Positions 26,952-37,770 are shown, numbered from the stretch's first letter. The stretch: DNA of 64,000 nucleotides from Longimicrobium terrae (GCF_014202995.1 NZ_JACHIA010000003.1:310001-374000), one strand, 5' to 3'. Notes: generated by a model not told the origin, from the sequence alone. Numbers and translations are program-made.

Positions 26952-28805
26952 TCACGCGCCGAAGCCGGCGCCGTCCAGCCGCCGGTCGATGTCGTACGCG
27001 GCGCTGATGAGGGACAGGTGCGTGAACGCCTGGGGAAAGTTGCCCAGGTGCTCGCCGCTCTGGCCGATTTCCTCGGAAAACAGGCCGAGGTGGTTGGCGT
27101 AGCTGAGGATCTTTTCAAACGCGAAGCGCGCCTGCTGCAGGTCGCCGCCGCGCGAAAGGCACTCGGCGTACCAGAAGCTGCAGATGGTGAAGGTGCCCTC
27201 CGGATCGGTGAAGCCATCCGTTTGCGCGTCCTTGACCACGTAGCGGTTCACCAGCGAATCCACCACCAGTTCCCGCCGCACGGCCGCCATCGTCGCCACC
27301 CAGCGCGGATCTTCGGGGCTGATGAAGCGCAGCAGCGGCATCAGCAGGCACGAGGCATCCAGCGCGTCGCTTTCCGTGGTCTGCACGAAGCTGCGCTTGC
27401 CCTCGTGCCAGAATTCGGAAAAGACGCTACGGTAGATGTCGTCGCGCGCGGCGGTCCAGCGCGCCTCGGGCGCGGGGAGCGAGCGGTGGCGGGCCAGCCG
27501 CAGCGCGCGGTCCACCGCCACCCAGCACAGCACGCGCGAGCTCAGGTGCGGGCGCATCCCGGCGCGGATCTCCCAGATGCCGCAGTCCGGACGCCGCCAG
27601 TTGTCGCACACCCAGTCCACCAGCCGCGTCAGCCGCATCCACAGGTCGTAGCTCATGGGCTGCCCGTACTTGTCGTACAGGTAGACGGAATCCATCAGCG
27701 CGCCGAACACGTCCAGTTGAAGCTGCGTGGCCGCCCCGTTGCCGACACGCACCGGACGCGCGCCCCCGTGTCCGGCAAGGTTGTCCAGCTCCCGTTCATC
27801 CACCTGCGTGCCGCCGTCGATGGTGTACAGCGGCTGAAGCGGCGCGTCCGGCCCGGCCTCGGCGCAGCGGTCCGCGATCCAGTTGATGAAGTTGCCGGTT
27901 TCCTCCGTCATCCCCAGGCGGATCAGGGAATACGTGGTGAACGCGGCGTCGCGCACCCAGGTGTAGCGGTAGTCCCAGTTGCGCGCGCCGCCCGGCGACT
28001 CGGGCAGCCCGAAGGTGGGCGCGGCCACCAGCGACCCGTGCGGCTGGCTGAAGAGCATCTTGAGGACGAGCGCCGACCGGTGCACCTCGTCGCGCCAGCG
28101 GCCGCGGTAGGTGCTCTTGCCGATCCACTCGCGCCAGAAGTTCACCGTCCTTTTGAACGATTCGGATGCGTAGTCGTGCGTCGCGGGCACGCTGTCCTGC
28201 CCGTCGATGTCGGCTTCCAGAACAAAGGTGGCGGTCTGCTCGGCCCCCAGTTCGAATTCCGCCACCGCGTCCCCATCCACGATGCGCATGGGCACCGATC
28301 CGCGCAGGCGCAGACACCCGAATCCCGCCGCCCTGGGATCATCGGGGATGAAGAGGATCGCGTCGTCCTGGGCTTCGGTGCGGTGCCCAACCTGTCCGTA
28401 TCCGAACCGCGGCGCGCAGCACAGCTGAAAGCGCACGTCGCCGCGCACCGACTTCACCCGGCGGACGACGCGGCGCACTTCCTCGCTCTCCCCAATGGGC
28501 ATGAAGTCCGAAATCTCGGCTACGCCCGTGGCGGAAAGGGTGCGGGTGAGCAGGACGTTGGTGTCGGGAAGGTACAGCTGCTTGCGGCGCGCCTCGCCCA
28601 ACTGCGGATCCACGCGAAAGCTGCCGCCGGCGCCGGCGTCCAGGATCGCCGCGAACACCGAGGGCGAATCGAAGCGCGGGGCGCAGAAGAAGTCGATGCT
28701 GCCGTCGAGCCCCACGAGCGCGACCGTGTGCAGATCGCCGATGACGCCGTGGTCGGCGATGGGCAGTTCGCCCTGCGCGCGCGGCGGCTTGATGTGTTCA
28801 GTCAT
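26952..28805 (-). CDS. Glycoside hydrolase family 15 (glucoamylase/trehalase-like)
   Basis: 617 residues, ATG 28805. N-terminal beta domain (1-230) begins I-A-D-H-G-V-I-G-D-L-H and contains G-S-I-D-F-F-C-A-P-R-F-D-S-P-S. The alpha/alpha barrel has N-W-D-Y-R-Y-T-W-V-R-D-A near 274-285, the catalytic-acid segment G-I-W-E-I-R near 411 and the catalytic-base segment L-F-S-E-E-I near 577. This layout matches bacterial GH15 proteins annotated as glucoamylase or trehalase; no signal peptide is seen, so it acts in the cytoplasm on alpha-glucans or trehalose. It is probably monocistronic; a weak ribosome site precedes the ATG. Confidence 0.93.
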   Translation of the reverse strand: MTEHIKPPRAQGELPIADHGVIGDLHTVALVGLDGSIDFFCAPRFDSPSVFAAILDAGAGGSFRVDPQLGEARRKQLYLPDTNVLLTRTLSATGVAEISDFMPIGESEEVRRVVRRVKSVRGDVRFQLCCAPRFGYGQVGHRTEAQDDAILFIPDDPRAAGFGCLRLRGSVPMRIVDGDAVAEFELGAEQTATFVLEADIDGQDSVPATHDYASESFKRTVNFWREWIGKSTYRGRWRDEVHRSALVLKMLFSQPHGSLVAAPTFGLPESPGGARNWDYRYTWVRDAAFTTYSLIRLGMTEETGNFINWIADRCAEAGPDAPLQPLYTIDGGTQVDERELDNLAGHGGARPVRVGNGAATQLQLDVFGALMDSVYLYDKYGQPMSYDLWMRLTRLVDWVCDNWRRPDCGIWEIRAGMRPHLSSRVLCWVAVDRALRLARHRSLPAPEARWTAARDDIYRSVFSEFWHEGKRSFVQTTESDALDASCLLMPLLRFISPEDPRWVATMAAVRRELVVDSLVNRYVVKDAQTDGFTDPEGTFTICSFWYAECLSRGGDLQQARFAFEKILSYANHLGLFSEEIGQSGEHLGNFPQAFTHLSLISAAYDIDRRLDGAGFGA

Positions 28806-28860
28806 GGGCCCACGGCAGGCGCAAGAGACGCACCGGGATTGCACAGACCCTGTATTCCCG

Positions 28861-29070
28861 GGCTCCACGGCGGCCCCCACCCGGGCCGGCACCACCGGCC
28901 CACCCTCCCCCAAAAGAGACTGGGGGAGGGTTGAGGCGCGGCGGACGGTTCGGTGCGTGCAGCGGAGATGGGGCGCGGCGGCGAGTATCTGGAGCGAATA
29001 AATCCGCCGCTCCAGAAGCGGTAAGCCCCGACACGACGCCCACAGGCGCCGTTCGGGGCTTCAACCGCAT
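28861..29070. repeat. Intergenic repeat family A, copy 3, with adjoining GGCCGGCACCACCGGCC element
   Basis: Inverse-order relative of 5538-5684. 28861-28920 carries the CCCACCCGGGCCGG-CACCACCGGCCCACCC element. 28992-29070 is the family A stem with AAATCCGCCGCTCC at its left edge and TTCAACCGCA at its right edge. The remaining interval 28806-29273 has no gene. Confidence 0.7.
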
Positions 29071-29190
29071 TCGGCGCGAGCGGAGGTGGCGACCCAGTCC
29101 GCGAAGGCGGACTTCGTGTGTTTCGAGGCGCGGTTTCAACCGCCGGACGAAGGCCCGCAGACGCTCCCAGACTCGTCCCCGCACCGATCT

Positions 29191-29266
29191 GGGGTGTGCT
29201 CCCTCTCCCACATCTGTTCGTGGGAGAGGGTCGTCGTGCGCAGCACGCGGGGTGAGGGCCCCATCC
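29191..29266. repeat. Intergenic repeat family B, copy 1
   Basis: CCCTCTCCCACATC-TGTTCG-TGGGAGAGGG hairpin followed by TCGTCGTGCGCAGCACGCGG and GGTGAGGGCC. Near-identical copies occur at 62285-62350 and 63730-63795 in the opposite orientation. Confidence 0.8.
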
Positions 29267-29273
29267 TATCCCG

Positions 29274-31103
29274 TCATCCCTGCTCCGCCACCATCTCCGA
29301 AAAACGGTGGCCGGTCTGCCACGAGTAGGGCGGCTCGCGGCGCAGAAAGGACGTCTCGAACTCGTCCGCGGGGAGCGGGGGCGAGATCAGGTAGCCCTGC
29401 GCGTAGTCGCAGCCCAGCGCGCGCAGTGCCGCCAACTGTTCGTGTGTCTCCACCCCTTCCGCCACCACGCGCACACCCAGGCTGCGCGCCAGCGCCAGAA
29501 TCGTCCGCACGATCTCCGCGCCCTTCACCGCGCCCGTCGTCCCGCCGTCCATCCCGCCCACGAAGGAGCGGTCGATCTTGAGCGCGTCCAGCGGAAGGCG
29601 GTGCAGCAGGCTCAGCGACGAGTAGCCGGTACCGAAATCATCCAGGTAGATCTGCACGTCGCGCTTCTTGAGCGCGCGCAGAACGCCCGCCGCCCGCGCC
29701 GCGTCCTCCACCAGCGTGCTCTCCGTCAGCTCCAGCTTGAGCGCCGCGGCGGGGACGCCGTGTTCACCCAGGGTGGCGGCAACCGTCTCCACCAGTTCGC
29801 CGTCGCGCAGCTGCCACGGCGACACGTTGACGTTCATTTCCAGCCGCGCCGCCTGCGGAACGTCCTTGCGCCACTCCGCCAGCTGCCGCGTGGCCTCGTC
29901 CAGCACCCACGTGCCCAGCGCGCCGATCAGCCCGGTATCTTCGGCCAGGGTGATGAACTTGTCGGGCGGCACCTTGCCATGGATAGGGTGGCTCCAGCGC
30001 GCCAGGGCCTCCGCCGCCACCACGTTTCCCGTCTCCAGCGACACGATCGGCTGGAAGTACAGCGTCAATTCCTCGCGGGCGACTGCGCCGCGCAGATCCG
30101 TTTCCAGCCCCAGACGCGCCATCGCCGCGCGGTGCATGGAGCCGTCGAACACCGCGCACCGCGTGCCTCCGCCCGCCTTGGCGTAGTACATGGCGATGTC
30201 GGCGTTGCGCAGCATTTCATCCGCCGAATCCGCGGACTTCTCGGCGATGGCGATGCCTATGCTGGCGGTGGTGTAGGTGCGGTAGTTCCCCAGTTCCAGC
30301 GGCGCGGAGAGCGCCTCCCGCACGGCTGCCGCCAGCGCCAGCGCTTCTTCGCGCCCGGACACGCGCGGCAGAAAGAAGATGAACTCGTCGCCGCCGAACC
30401 GCGCCACGGTGTCGCCGGGGCGGGCGCACGCGGCCAGGCGCACGGCCACCTGCCGCAGCAGTTCGTCGCCCACGTTGTGGCCGAGGGAATCGTTGACGTT
30501 CTTGAAGCGGTCCAGGTCCAGAAACAGCACGCCGCAGCGCGCGTCGGGATCGTCGCCCAGCGTGGCGAGCACCTCGTGCATGCGCTCGGCGAGCAGCACG
30601 CGGTTGGGCAGGCCGGTGAGCGGATCGTGCAGCGCCAGGTGCCGCAGCCGGCCTTCCAGCAGGTCGCGCTCGGGCTCCACCACCATCCGCTCGCGCAGAT
30701 CGTCCAGCATGGCCACGCAGAAGCGCGCCTTGCCGTCTTCGCCGCGGACGACGGAAAGGGTGAGGCGCGCGGGGAACGCGACGGCGCCGCCATCCACGCA
30801 GCGCAGCTCCATCTGGTGGCTGGGCAGCTCGCCGCTCAGCACGCGGCTGAAAAGGAGCGTGTTCTGCGCGCTGTCGTCCGGGTGGTCCAGCGCGCTGAGC
30901 GGAACGCCGTACAACTCGTCCCCGGACCGGCCCACGACCGCCTGGAATGCGGTGTTGGCATCGATGAAGCGCCCCCGCATGTCCACCACGGCCAGCGCCA
31001 TGGCGCTGCCCTCGAACACGGCGCGGAACCACTCTTCCCGCGCGGGCATGCGCGGCGAGAGGTTCTCAGAATGCGCGTCGAGACGCGGCGGGGGCAACGA
31101 CAT
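29274..31103 (-). CDS. PAS-GGDEF-EAL cyclic-di-GMP enzyme
   Basis: 609 residues: PAS sensor (about 22-130), a linker, GGDEF domain (165-325) with intact R-F-G-G-D-E-F near 234, and EAL domain (340-590) with E-A-L-A-R-W near 364 and D-D-F-G-T-G-Y-S-S near 488. Both active-site signatures are complete, so it may make and break cyclic di-GMP. No membrane segment is seen, so it is a cytoplasmic sensor. ATG 31103 is the first available start; an ATG at 31049 is an alternative. It stands alone. Confidence 0.94.
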   Translation of the reverse strand: MSLPPPRLDAHSENLSPRMPAREEWFRAVFEGSAMALAVVDMRGRFIDANTAFQAVVGRSGDELYGVPLSALDHPDDSAQNTLLFSRVLSGELPSHQMELRCVDGGAVAFPARLTLSVVRGEDGKARFCVAMLDDLRERMVVEPERDLLEGRLRHLALHDPLTGLPNRVLLAERMHEVLATLGDDPDARCGVLFLDLDRFKNVNDSLGHNVGDELLRQVAVRLAACARPGDTVARFGGDEFIFFLPRVSGREEALALAAAVREALSAPLELGNYRTYTTASIGIAIAEKSADSADEMLRNADIAMYYAKAGGGTRCAVFDGSMHRAAMARLGLETDLRGAVAREELTLYFQPIVSLETGNVVAAEALARWSHPIHGKVPPDKFITLAEDTGLIGALGTWVLDEATRQLAEWRKDVPQAARLEMNVNVSPWQLRDGELVETVAATLGEHGVPAAALKLELTESTLVEDAARAAGVLRALKKRDVQIYLDDFGTGYSSLSLLHRLPLDALKIDRSFVGGMDGGTTGAVKGAEIVRTILALARSLGVRVVAEGVETHEQLAALRALGCDYAQGYLISPPLPADEFETSFLRREPPYSWQTGHRFSEMVAEQG

Positions 31104-31447
31104 CAGCAGCCGCGCGGGTGAAGGCGTAAAACGGGTGATGGGATGGGGCCACGTTCGGCCGCATCCCCTCTGGCAAACATGTGTCCACCGTGCAAACCGC
31201 GCGCCTCTGCTTCAACGCAGTGTTGCAGACCGTGCGGAAGGTCTTGCCCGTGGCAGGGTTGACCATCGCGCCTGCCTGCCGTTCATCGACCACGCTCACG
31301 ACGCTTGGCATGCCGATCGCTCGCCGTGTCTCGTTGAGCGCGGTTCGACGGGCAGAGATCCGGCACCTCAGGACGGAAATTCCACTTCGCAATGCAAAGA
31401 GCTTTACTTCGCATCTCACGCGAGCTATGATGGTCGGGCGGCAACTC
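31104..31447. other. Divergent intergenic region with a candidate promoter
   Basis: No gene. At 31402-31431, TTTACT-type sequence and TATGAT about 18 bases apart could drive the exported protein at 31448. Confidence 0.4.
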
Positions 31448-32044
31448 ATGCTCACCCCCCTCATCAGGAAACACGTGGCAAAACTCACTTGGGGCACGGC
31501 GGCTCTGGGCGCGGTGCTGTGCGCGGGCACGCAGGCGCAGGCACAGGTGTTCACGCCCAGCTATCAATCGCCCACGCTGGTGGACGAGGCGGGCGTGCAC
31601 GTGAGCGGCGGTCCGGGCGCGGAGAACGATCTGGTGGTCGAGGGGATGTACCGCCGTGGACGGATGGGATTTCGCGCGGGGTACATCGCGAGTTCCAGCA
31701 GTCACCTGTCGCTCGGCACGGAGGTGCGCGTGCCCCTGACGACGCGCTTTCCGGCCGCGGTGGTGGGGAGCGTGCAGGGGCTGATCGGCTACGACAAGGC
31801 TGTCGGCTTTGAACTCGGCATCACCACCGGCAAGCGGTTCGTGACGTACGGTGTCGCATATACGCCGTTTCTGCACCCGCGCCTGGCGGCAATTGATGGA
31901 TTGGAAGAGCATCGCTTCCGCTACAGCATCATCACCGAAGCGGGGGCGAACATCGAACTGCCCGGGCATTCGGCACTGGTGGTCAGCATTGGCGGACTCG
32001 GAGACGCGCCGGAAGTGGGGATGGGCTTCGTCCTGCGCCCCTGA
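31448..32044 (+). CDS. Exported hypothetical protein, probable beta-barrel/outer-membrane type
   Basis: 198 residues from ATG 31448; in-frame ATGs at 31427 and 31430 are alternatives but precede a less clean signal. Residues 1-32 form a signal peptide: basic start with I-R-K-H-V-A-K, hydrophobic G-T-A-A-L-G-A-V-L-C-A-G, and cleavage near Q-A-Q-A-Q. The mature part alternates polar and hydrophobic residues with many Gly and Tyr, typical of membrane beta strands (G-F-R-A-G-Y-I-A, F-E-L-G-I-T-T-G-K-R-F-V-T-Y-G-V-A-Y). It ends in aromatic-poor G-F-V-L-R-P. No family recognised. Confidence 0.65.
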   Translation: MLTPLIRKHVAKLTWGTAALGAVLCAGTQAQAQVFTPSYQSPTLVDEAGVHVSGGPGAENDLVVEGMYRRGRMGFRAGYIASSSSHLSLGTEVRVPLTTRFPAAVVGSVQGLIGYDKAVGFELGITTGKRFVTYGVAYTPFLHPRLAAIDGLEEHRFRYSIITEAGANIELPGHSALVVSIGGLGDAPEVGMGFVLRP

Positions 32045-32391
32045 CTCCTTGGGATGGTCGAGGACGGGAACCGGCAGTCGTGGAGCGTTCACGGCTGCCG
32101 TTTCGCATTCAGGCGGGATGGATTTCATCGATCCACGGTACGCCATCGCGAGCCACGACAGTGCCATCATCCGCACGAAAGATCAACGGAGGCGGCTTCG
32201 GGATGGGTTGATGAGATGATCCGCAGGCTCGCCATCCGCGGATGATCGTTGACGGCTCCGTCCATCCACATCACCTTGCGCCACGGATGGCCTTTCGAGC
32301 GGCGGCCGATGATCCGGATCACCCGCCGCGCGTGTCCGCCGACTCAGATCCGGCGATCCCCGGGCCTGCTCGCAATCACAAGAGGACACGC
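32045..32391. other. Intergenic stretch, nothing identified
   Basis: No gene-like frame with a ribosome site and no clear terminator. Confidence 0.5.
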
Positions 32392-32931
32392 ATGAGCGAC
32401 GGACGATGGCGGATGTGGATCCAGCGGATGGCGGGCGAACCCGCGCCCTCGAGCGAGCCGCAAGCGCCGCCGGTCGAGCCCGCGCCTGCTCCCGCCGCGC
32501 CGCAGTCACCGGACGAGGCGCTGCAGGATCTGCTGGACCGGGTGGATTCGTGGAGGCCGCAGGCGCGCTTCGTCTGCGCGCGGCACGGGACGGAAGCCGC
32601 CACCGTGAAGCTGATCCGGCGCTACACGGAGGACTCGGAGCTGGTCGTGGAGAGCGCCCTGGGCCGCGGTTGGTTCCGCCTCAAGACGCCCGCCGACGAA
32701 GCCACGTTCGGCGACCCCGTCGCGGAGGAACTGCAGGACGTGCTGGCCCGCGCGGACGCCGCATGGCTGCACGTCATGAACCCGAAATGGGCACCGTTCT
32801 TCTGCGCCAAATGCCAGCGCGTCTACTGCGACAAGTGCTGGACGCTGGAGGACGTGCCGCACCCGGACTACCCCGACTCCCCCGCCCTGCGCGCCACCTG
32901 CCCCGAAGGTCACGCATTCCTGAACTCATAG
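32392..32931 (+). CDS. Hypothetical protein with C-terminal zinc-ribbon-like cysteines
   Basis: 179 residues; ATG 32392 has AGAGGA at 32381-32386. An Ala/Pro-rich linker (17-40) leads into a folded region with C-A-R-H-G near 62. The C-terminal third carries F-F-C-A-K-C-Q-R-V-Y-C-D-K-C-W and later C-P-E-G-H, a Cys/His set suited to one or two zinc sites. Function unknown. It immediately precedes the low-GC island but has the host-like composition. Confidence 0.7.
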   Translation: MSDGRWRMWIQRMAGEPAPSSEPQAPPVEPAPAPAAPQSPDEALQDLLDRVDSWRPQARFVCARHGTEAATVKLIRRYTEDSELVVESALGRGWFRLKTPADEATFGDPVAEELQDVLARADAAWLHVMNPKWAPFFCAKCQRVYCDKCWTLEDVPHPDYPDSPALRATCPEGHAFLNS

Positions 32932-32935
32932 CGAT

Positions 32936-32964
32936 ATGTGTCTGGCTACACATGCCCCATATGG
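32936..32964. promoter_or_regulatory. Operator-like inverted repeats upstream of the DGQHR gene
   Basis: ATGTGT-N6-ACACAT (32936-32953) is a perfect 6-bp inverted repeat. CCATATGG lies at 32957-32964, and ACGAA-N5-TTCGT at 33013-33027, closer to the ATG. DndB-type proteins can act as transcription repressors, so these are candidate binding sites. Confidence 0.4.
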
Positions 32965-33056
32965 CACGTATGGAGTCGCCGTCCAACTCGGCCCCTTGTG
33001 CTTCAGAACTAAACGAACAACATTCGTCAGATCTCAACTGACTCAAGGACTAGACC

Positions 33057-34124
33057 ATGCCCACGAACGCGCAGGGTGCAGGACCCACGAAGGACGATCA
33101 GGAGCCTTTTCCGGACAAGGAAGCAACTAAGACCACGCGCGTTCGCAAGAAGAAGGGAGTTGCTTATCCTGCCCTGCTCATCACTCAAAACTCTCGTCGC
33201 TTCTACTTCTCGACGATTCCCGTTGATGACCTATTCCCGAGTTGTTTCGTGTCGCGCCGCGATGATGACCCGCTGACCGGATTTCAACGCGGTCTGAACG
33301 AAAGCAGAGCGAATGATATCGCGCAGTACTTGGCTGCGGGCAGTGGTTCGATTCCTAGCAATATTGTTCTTTCTGCGCAGACATCTACTGGTTTTTCATA
33401 TTCTCGCAGTTCTAAGTCCATCTCGTTCTCTCGTGCTCCATTCGGTTTCCTCGTCATTGATGGGCAGCATCGCTTGTGGGGCTACCATAAGTGCAGCGTT
33501 CAGCACCGCGTGCCAGTTGCGATCTACGAAGGTCTGACCCGGGCTGAAGAAGCCCGGTTATTCATCGATATCAACACGACCCAACGTGGAGTTCCGGCTA
33601 CACTGCTCCTAGACATCAAGCAAGTCGCCGAAATGGAGAATGCCCGTGAGCAACTCCTTCGGGATCTGTTCGACAAGCTTCAGAGTGACCCGAAATCGGC
33701 AATGGCCGGACGGTTGAGTGCAAGCGAGTCTGTACGTGGGAAGATATCCCGTGTGACGTTTAATCGGGCTCTCGGCGGTGCGCTCGAAAGCGGTGTCTTG
33801 ATGGACGCTGATCCAGCCGTTCGGTATAGGCTACTCTCGAACTATTTGAACGCGTTTGATGCTGAACTTCCCGACAAGCGTAACCTTGCGAAATCCTCCT
33901 ACTTCGAAGCGATTTTCGAAATTTTTGATGAGGTTGTACGTAACACAATCTCAGTGCACCGGTCAGCTAAGCAGTCGGAGTTGCAGCAGATTATTCGGCC
34001 GCTAGCTCAACTGGACTTCACCGCCGGTCTAGGAGGAAAGGCCACTTTGACGAAGAAGGCTTTGGTCGGAGCTCTGCAGACAACTCTCCGAAAAGCATTG
34101 CCGATCTCTGGTGATATGCTGTGA
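33057..34124 (+). CDS. DGQHR-domain protein (DndB-like)
   Basis: 355 residues, AAGGA at 33043-33047. The family motif is plain: F-L-V-I-D-G-Q-H-R-L-W-G-Y near 137-149, followed by V-P-V-A-I-Y-E-G and F-I-D-I-N-T-T-Q. DGQHR domains occur in DndB (regulator of phosphorothioate DNA modification) and in DpdB of 7-deazaguanine DNA modification, and are related to ParB-like folds. No dnd or dpd genes are nearby; the only partner is the next gene, which starts on its stop codon. GC is visibly lower than in the flanks, indicating transfer. Confidence 0.85.
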   Translation: MPTNAQGAGPTKDDQEPFPDKEATKTTRVRKKKGVAYPALLITQNSRRFYFSTIPVDDLFPSCFVSRRDDDPLTGFQRGLNESRANDIAQYLAAGSGSIPSNIVLSAQTSTGFSYSRSSKSISFSRAPFGFLVIDGQHRLWGYHKCSVQHRVPVAIYEGLTRAEEARLFIDINTTQRGVPATLLLDIKQVAEMENAREQLLRDLFDKLQSDPKSAMAGRLSASESVRGKISRVTFNRALGGALESGVLMDADPAVRYRLLSNYLNAFDAELPDKRNLAKSSYFEAIFEIFDEVVRNTISVHRSAKQSELQQIIRPLAQLDFTAGLGGKATLTKKALVGALQTTLRKALPISGDML

Positions 34125-35140
34125 GTTTTCCAAAGGGTGTAGTCTGGCAAGACCTCCGTGCACTCGCACTGGACGCGGTCCCACCAGGGGCACGGGTCGG
34201 TTATGGTCGGGATGTTGGCCTGCGCACTTGGCGTGAGCACGGTTCATATACCCTGTCCACCATGACATCTGTTCAGATGACAGCAGTTACATCCGCCGAT
34301 GAATTCGGGGCAGCGCTCCTGAGCGACGCTGAGCACTTCTTGAACCACGCCGTTGAACAACAAGCATCCGTTTGGCGAGTGTTGCACTCCGGGCACTGGT
34401 TCAGCCCTGCATGGCTAACCGTGTCGTTCTACTATTGGGCCTATTTCCTTGCGCTCACGGTTACTCGGCTAGTCGGCAGGTCCGTTGCATGGGTGGACGG
34501 TGAATCCCTCAAAGCACTCAAGAAGCTCGCGCCTCCTGTTAAATCGCCGCCCGGACCGGGAACCTACAGAACAGCCGCTGGCCCTATGCTTTCCGCAACG
34601 ATGCGGGAAGTTGAGATCCGCAAGGATAACAAAAAGGCACATGCGGCAGTCTGGGCTTTGCTGTTTGACAGATTCCAATCACTCGCTGTAACTCACAACT
34701 GTGACCGCGGAACGACTCTAGAGGACAGAGTTTTCTACGCACTGTCGAGTTCGGGCAAACGGCTCGGGCAGGACTGGCCTAGTGCACTACGGAATCTTGT
34801 CAACTATCGTGCTGGATTCGCCTATGACACTGTTATCCACGTGGGTAGCTTGGGGTCTTTTGCATTTGTCAAAGTGTCTGAATCGAATTCCATTCACGAT
34901 GTAGTCGAGCGGTTCGAGACAGCTATGGAGCAGGCAGTCATCAACCCCTCAATAGCTAACAATGTAAGACCTTATCTCAACTTGCTGGTTGAACTCACAT
35001 TTTTACTGAACTCAGCGGTATTTGACCTGTACGGGGAGTTGGGAGCCCGCTACTCGCTCGACGGTCGGTGGAATGACCAACGACGTCGGTTTCTCCGCGA
35101 ACGAGGACTTGATCTCTCCAACGGACTTTGGCCGTCCTAG
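34121..35140 (+). CDS. Unknown partner of the DGQHR protein
   Basis: 339 residues from GTG 34121, overlapping the upstream stop as GTGA; ATG 34262 is an alternative. The sequence is largely helical. Residues about 65-105 include H-F-L-N-H-A-V-E-Q-Q and an aromatic stretch F-Y-Y-W-A-Y-F-L. Near residue 230 is L-V-N-Y-R-A-G-F-A-Y, resembling a HEPN-type R-x4-H site with Tyr in place of His. No family is recognised. Low GC and coupling to the DGQHR gene suggest a two-protein unit, perhaps for defence or DNA-modification control; that role is inference. Confidence 0.65.
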   Translation: MSFPKGVVWQDLRALALDAVPPGARVGYGRDVGLRTWREHGSYTLSTMTSVQMTAVTSADEFGAALLSDAEHFLNHAVEQQASVWRVLHSGHWFSPAWLTVSFYYWAYFLALTVTRLVGRSVAWVDGESLKALKKLAPPVKSPPGPGTYRTAAGPMLSATMREVEIRKDNKKAHAAVWALLFDRFQSLAVTHNCDRGTTLEDRVFYALSSSGKRLGQDWPSALRNLVNYRAGFAYDTVIHVGSLGSFAFVKVSESNSIHDVVERFETAMEQAVINPSIANNVRPYLNLLVELTFLLNSAVFDLYGELGARYSLDGRWNDQRRRFLRERGLDLSNGLWPS

Positions 35141-35156
35141 TTAGCCATCCCCAGCT

Positions 35157-35235
35157 AGCGCCCTCAGGCACATCTCCTAACTTGGCGGGCTGAACCACGA
35201 GCTTGACAGGGAACGTGATGAACAGCAATTCCAAC
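35157..35235 (+). repeat. Duplicated leader and first codons of the downstream pruA-type gene
   Basis: This segment matches 36012-36094 closely: GCGCCCTC-GGC, CACATCTCCTAACTTGGCGG-GCTGAA, CCACGAGC, TGAC, then ACGTGATGAACAGCA. After ATG-AAC-AGC-AAT-TCC-AAC the copy stops at TGA. The pair brackets the DUF4160/DUF2442 genes as direct repeats. Confidence 0.8.
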
Positions 35236-35322
35236 TGATCGCGTTGTCCGACGCCCCCGGTGCAGTCGTGTGCGCAGGACACGTGGCCGTGATGTAGAAG
35301 CTCACACCTGATGGAGGTTACT

Positions 35323-35562
35323 GTGTCACCGGCGGTGTTGCGATCTGGACCATATCGGTTTTACTTCTTCAGCCATGAGCCGAACGAGCCCCCTCACGTG
35401 CACGTGGATCGGGATGACTGGTCCGCCAAGTTCTGGCTGCAGCCCGTAGCGCTCGCGCACAACCTGGGATTCAGTGCCCGGGAACTACGGCGGATTGAGG
35501 AAATCGTGACGGAGAACCGGGAGCATCTGCGGGAGGCGTGGCGTGGCTATTTCGGAACCTAA
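35323..35562 (+). CDS. DUF4160 protein
   Basis: 79 residues. GTG 35323 is preferred because GGAGG (35313-35317) lies 5 bases upstream; the ATG at 35311 would overlap that site. The family core is visible: R-F-Y-F-F-S-H-E-P-N-E-P-P-H-V-H-V, then A-K-F-W-L and a C-terminal helix ending E-H-L-R-E-A-W-R-G-Y-F. DUF4160 genes are commonly followed by DUF2442 genes, as here, in a toxin-antitoxin-like arrangement whose activity is unproven. The overlap with the next gene is 20 bases. Confidence 0.88.
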   Translation: MSPAVLRSGPYRFYFFSHEPNEPPHVHVDRDDWSAKFWLQPVALAHNLGFSARELRRIEEIVTENREHLREAWRGYFGT

Positions 35563-35821
35563 GGCGGGTGAGCGCGTGAAGGACGTGCGGATCGACGACG
35601 ATCTTCTGAGCGTCGACCTCGCGGACGGGCGCACGATTTCCGTGCCGCTGGCGTGGTACCCTGCCCTGCTGCATGCCAGTCGGGAGCAGCGCGCCGAATG
35701 GCGGATTTCCGGCGGCGGCTTCGGCATTCACTGGCCGGCTCTGGACGAGGATCTTTCTACCGAGGGACTGCTGCGCGGAGCCCCGGCTCCGCGCGCGTTC
35801 ACGCCGTCAGCAGCCGCATAA
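35543..35821 (+). CDS. DUF2442 protein
   Basis: 92 residues from GTG 35543 with GGGAGG at 35531-35536. The core pattern V-K-D-V-R-I-D-D-D-L-L-S-V-D-L-A-D-G-R and V-P-L-A-W-Y-P-A-L then W-R-I-S-G-G-G-F-G-I-H-W-P-A-L-D-E-D-L-S is diagnostic of the family. The partner is the overlapping DUF4160 gene. Confidence 0.9.
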   Translation: MAISEPKAGERVKDVRIDDDLLSVDLADGRTISVPLAWYPALLHASREQRAEWRISGGGFGIHWPALDEDLSTEGLLRGAPAPRAFTPSAAA

Positions 35822-35858
35822 GGGTTTTCACCGGCGCGCGTCAGGATCGTGCAGAAAA

Positions 35859-35904
35859 GTGAGCGGGCCGCGTGCAACGATCGCCGGGCCCGCTCACGTT
35901 TTTC
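35859..35904 (+). terminator. Terminator after the DUF4160/DUF2442 pair
   Basis: GTGAGCGGGCC (35859-35869) pairs with GGCCCGCTCAC (35887-35897), followed by GTTTTTCC. Confidence 0.85.
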
Positions 35905-36076
35905 CGCTATCCTCTGGGGAGCCTGCATGCAGGCGCAAATCCAAAGGCTCACGTCATCAAAGATCACGCAACTCACGCCGCGCGTCGACGAGGTCTGCTT
36001 CGTTCCCGGGTGGCGCCCTCCGGCCACATCTCCTAACTTGGCGGGCTGAAAACCACGAGCCTGACCAGGAGACGTG

Positions 36077-37705
<1,629 letters not shown>

Positions 37706-37734
37706 CGCCGGGCGGGATGGATGGATTGATGACG

Positions 37735-37770
37735 AAGCGCCCCCGGGACTCGATCCCGGGGGCGCTTCTT
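37735..37770 (+). terminator. Terminator of pruA
   Basis: GAAGCGCCCCCGGGA, loop CTCGA, TCCCGGGGGCGCTTC, then TT. Confidence 0.85.

Noticed and set aside
29274-31103. Degenerate GGDEF or EAL domain
   Set aside because: Both signature motifs are complete, so neither domain can be called inactive from sequence.
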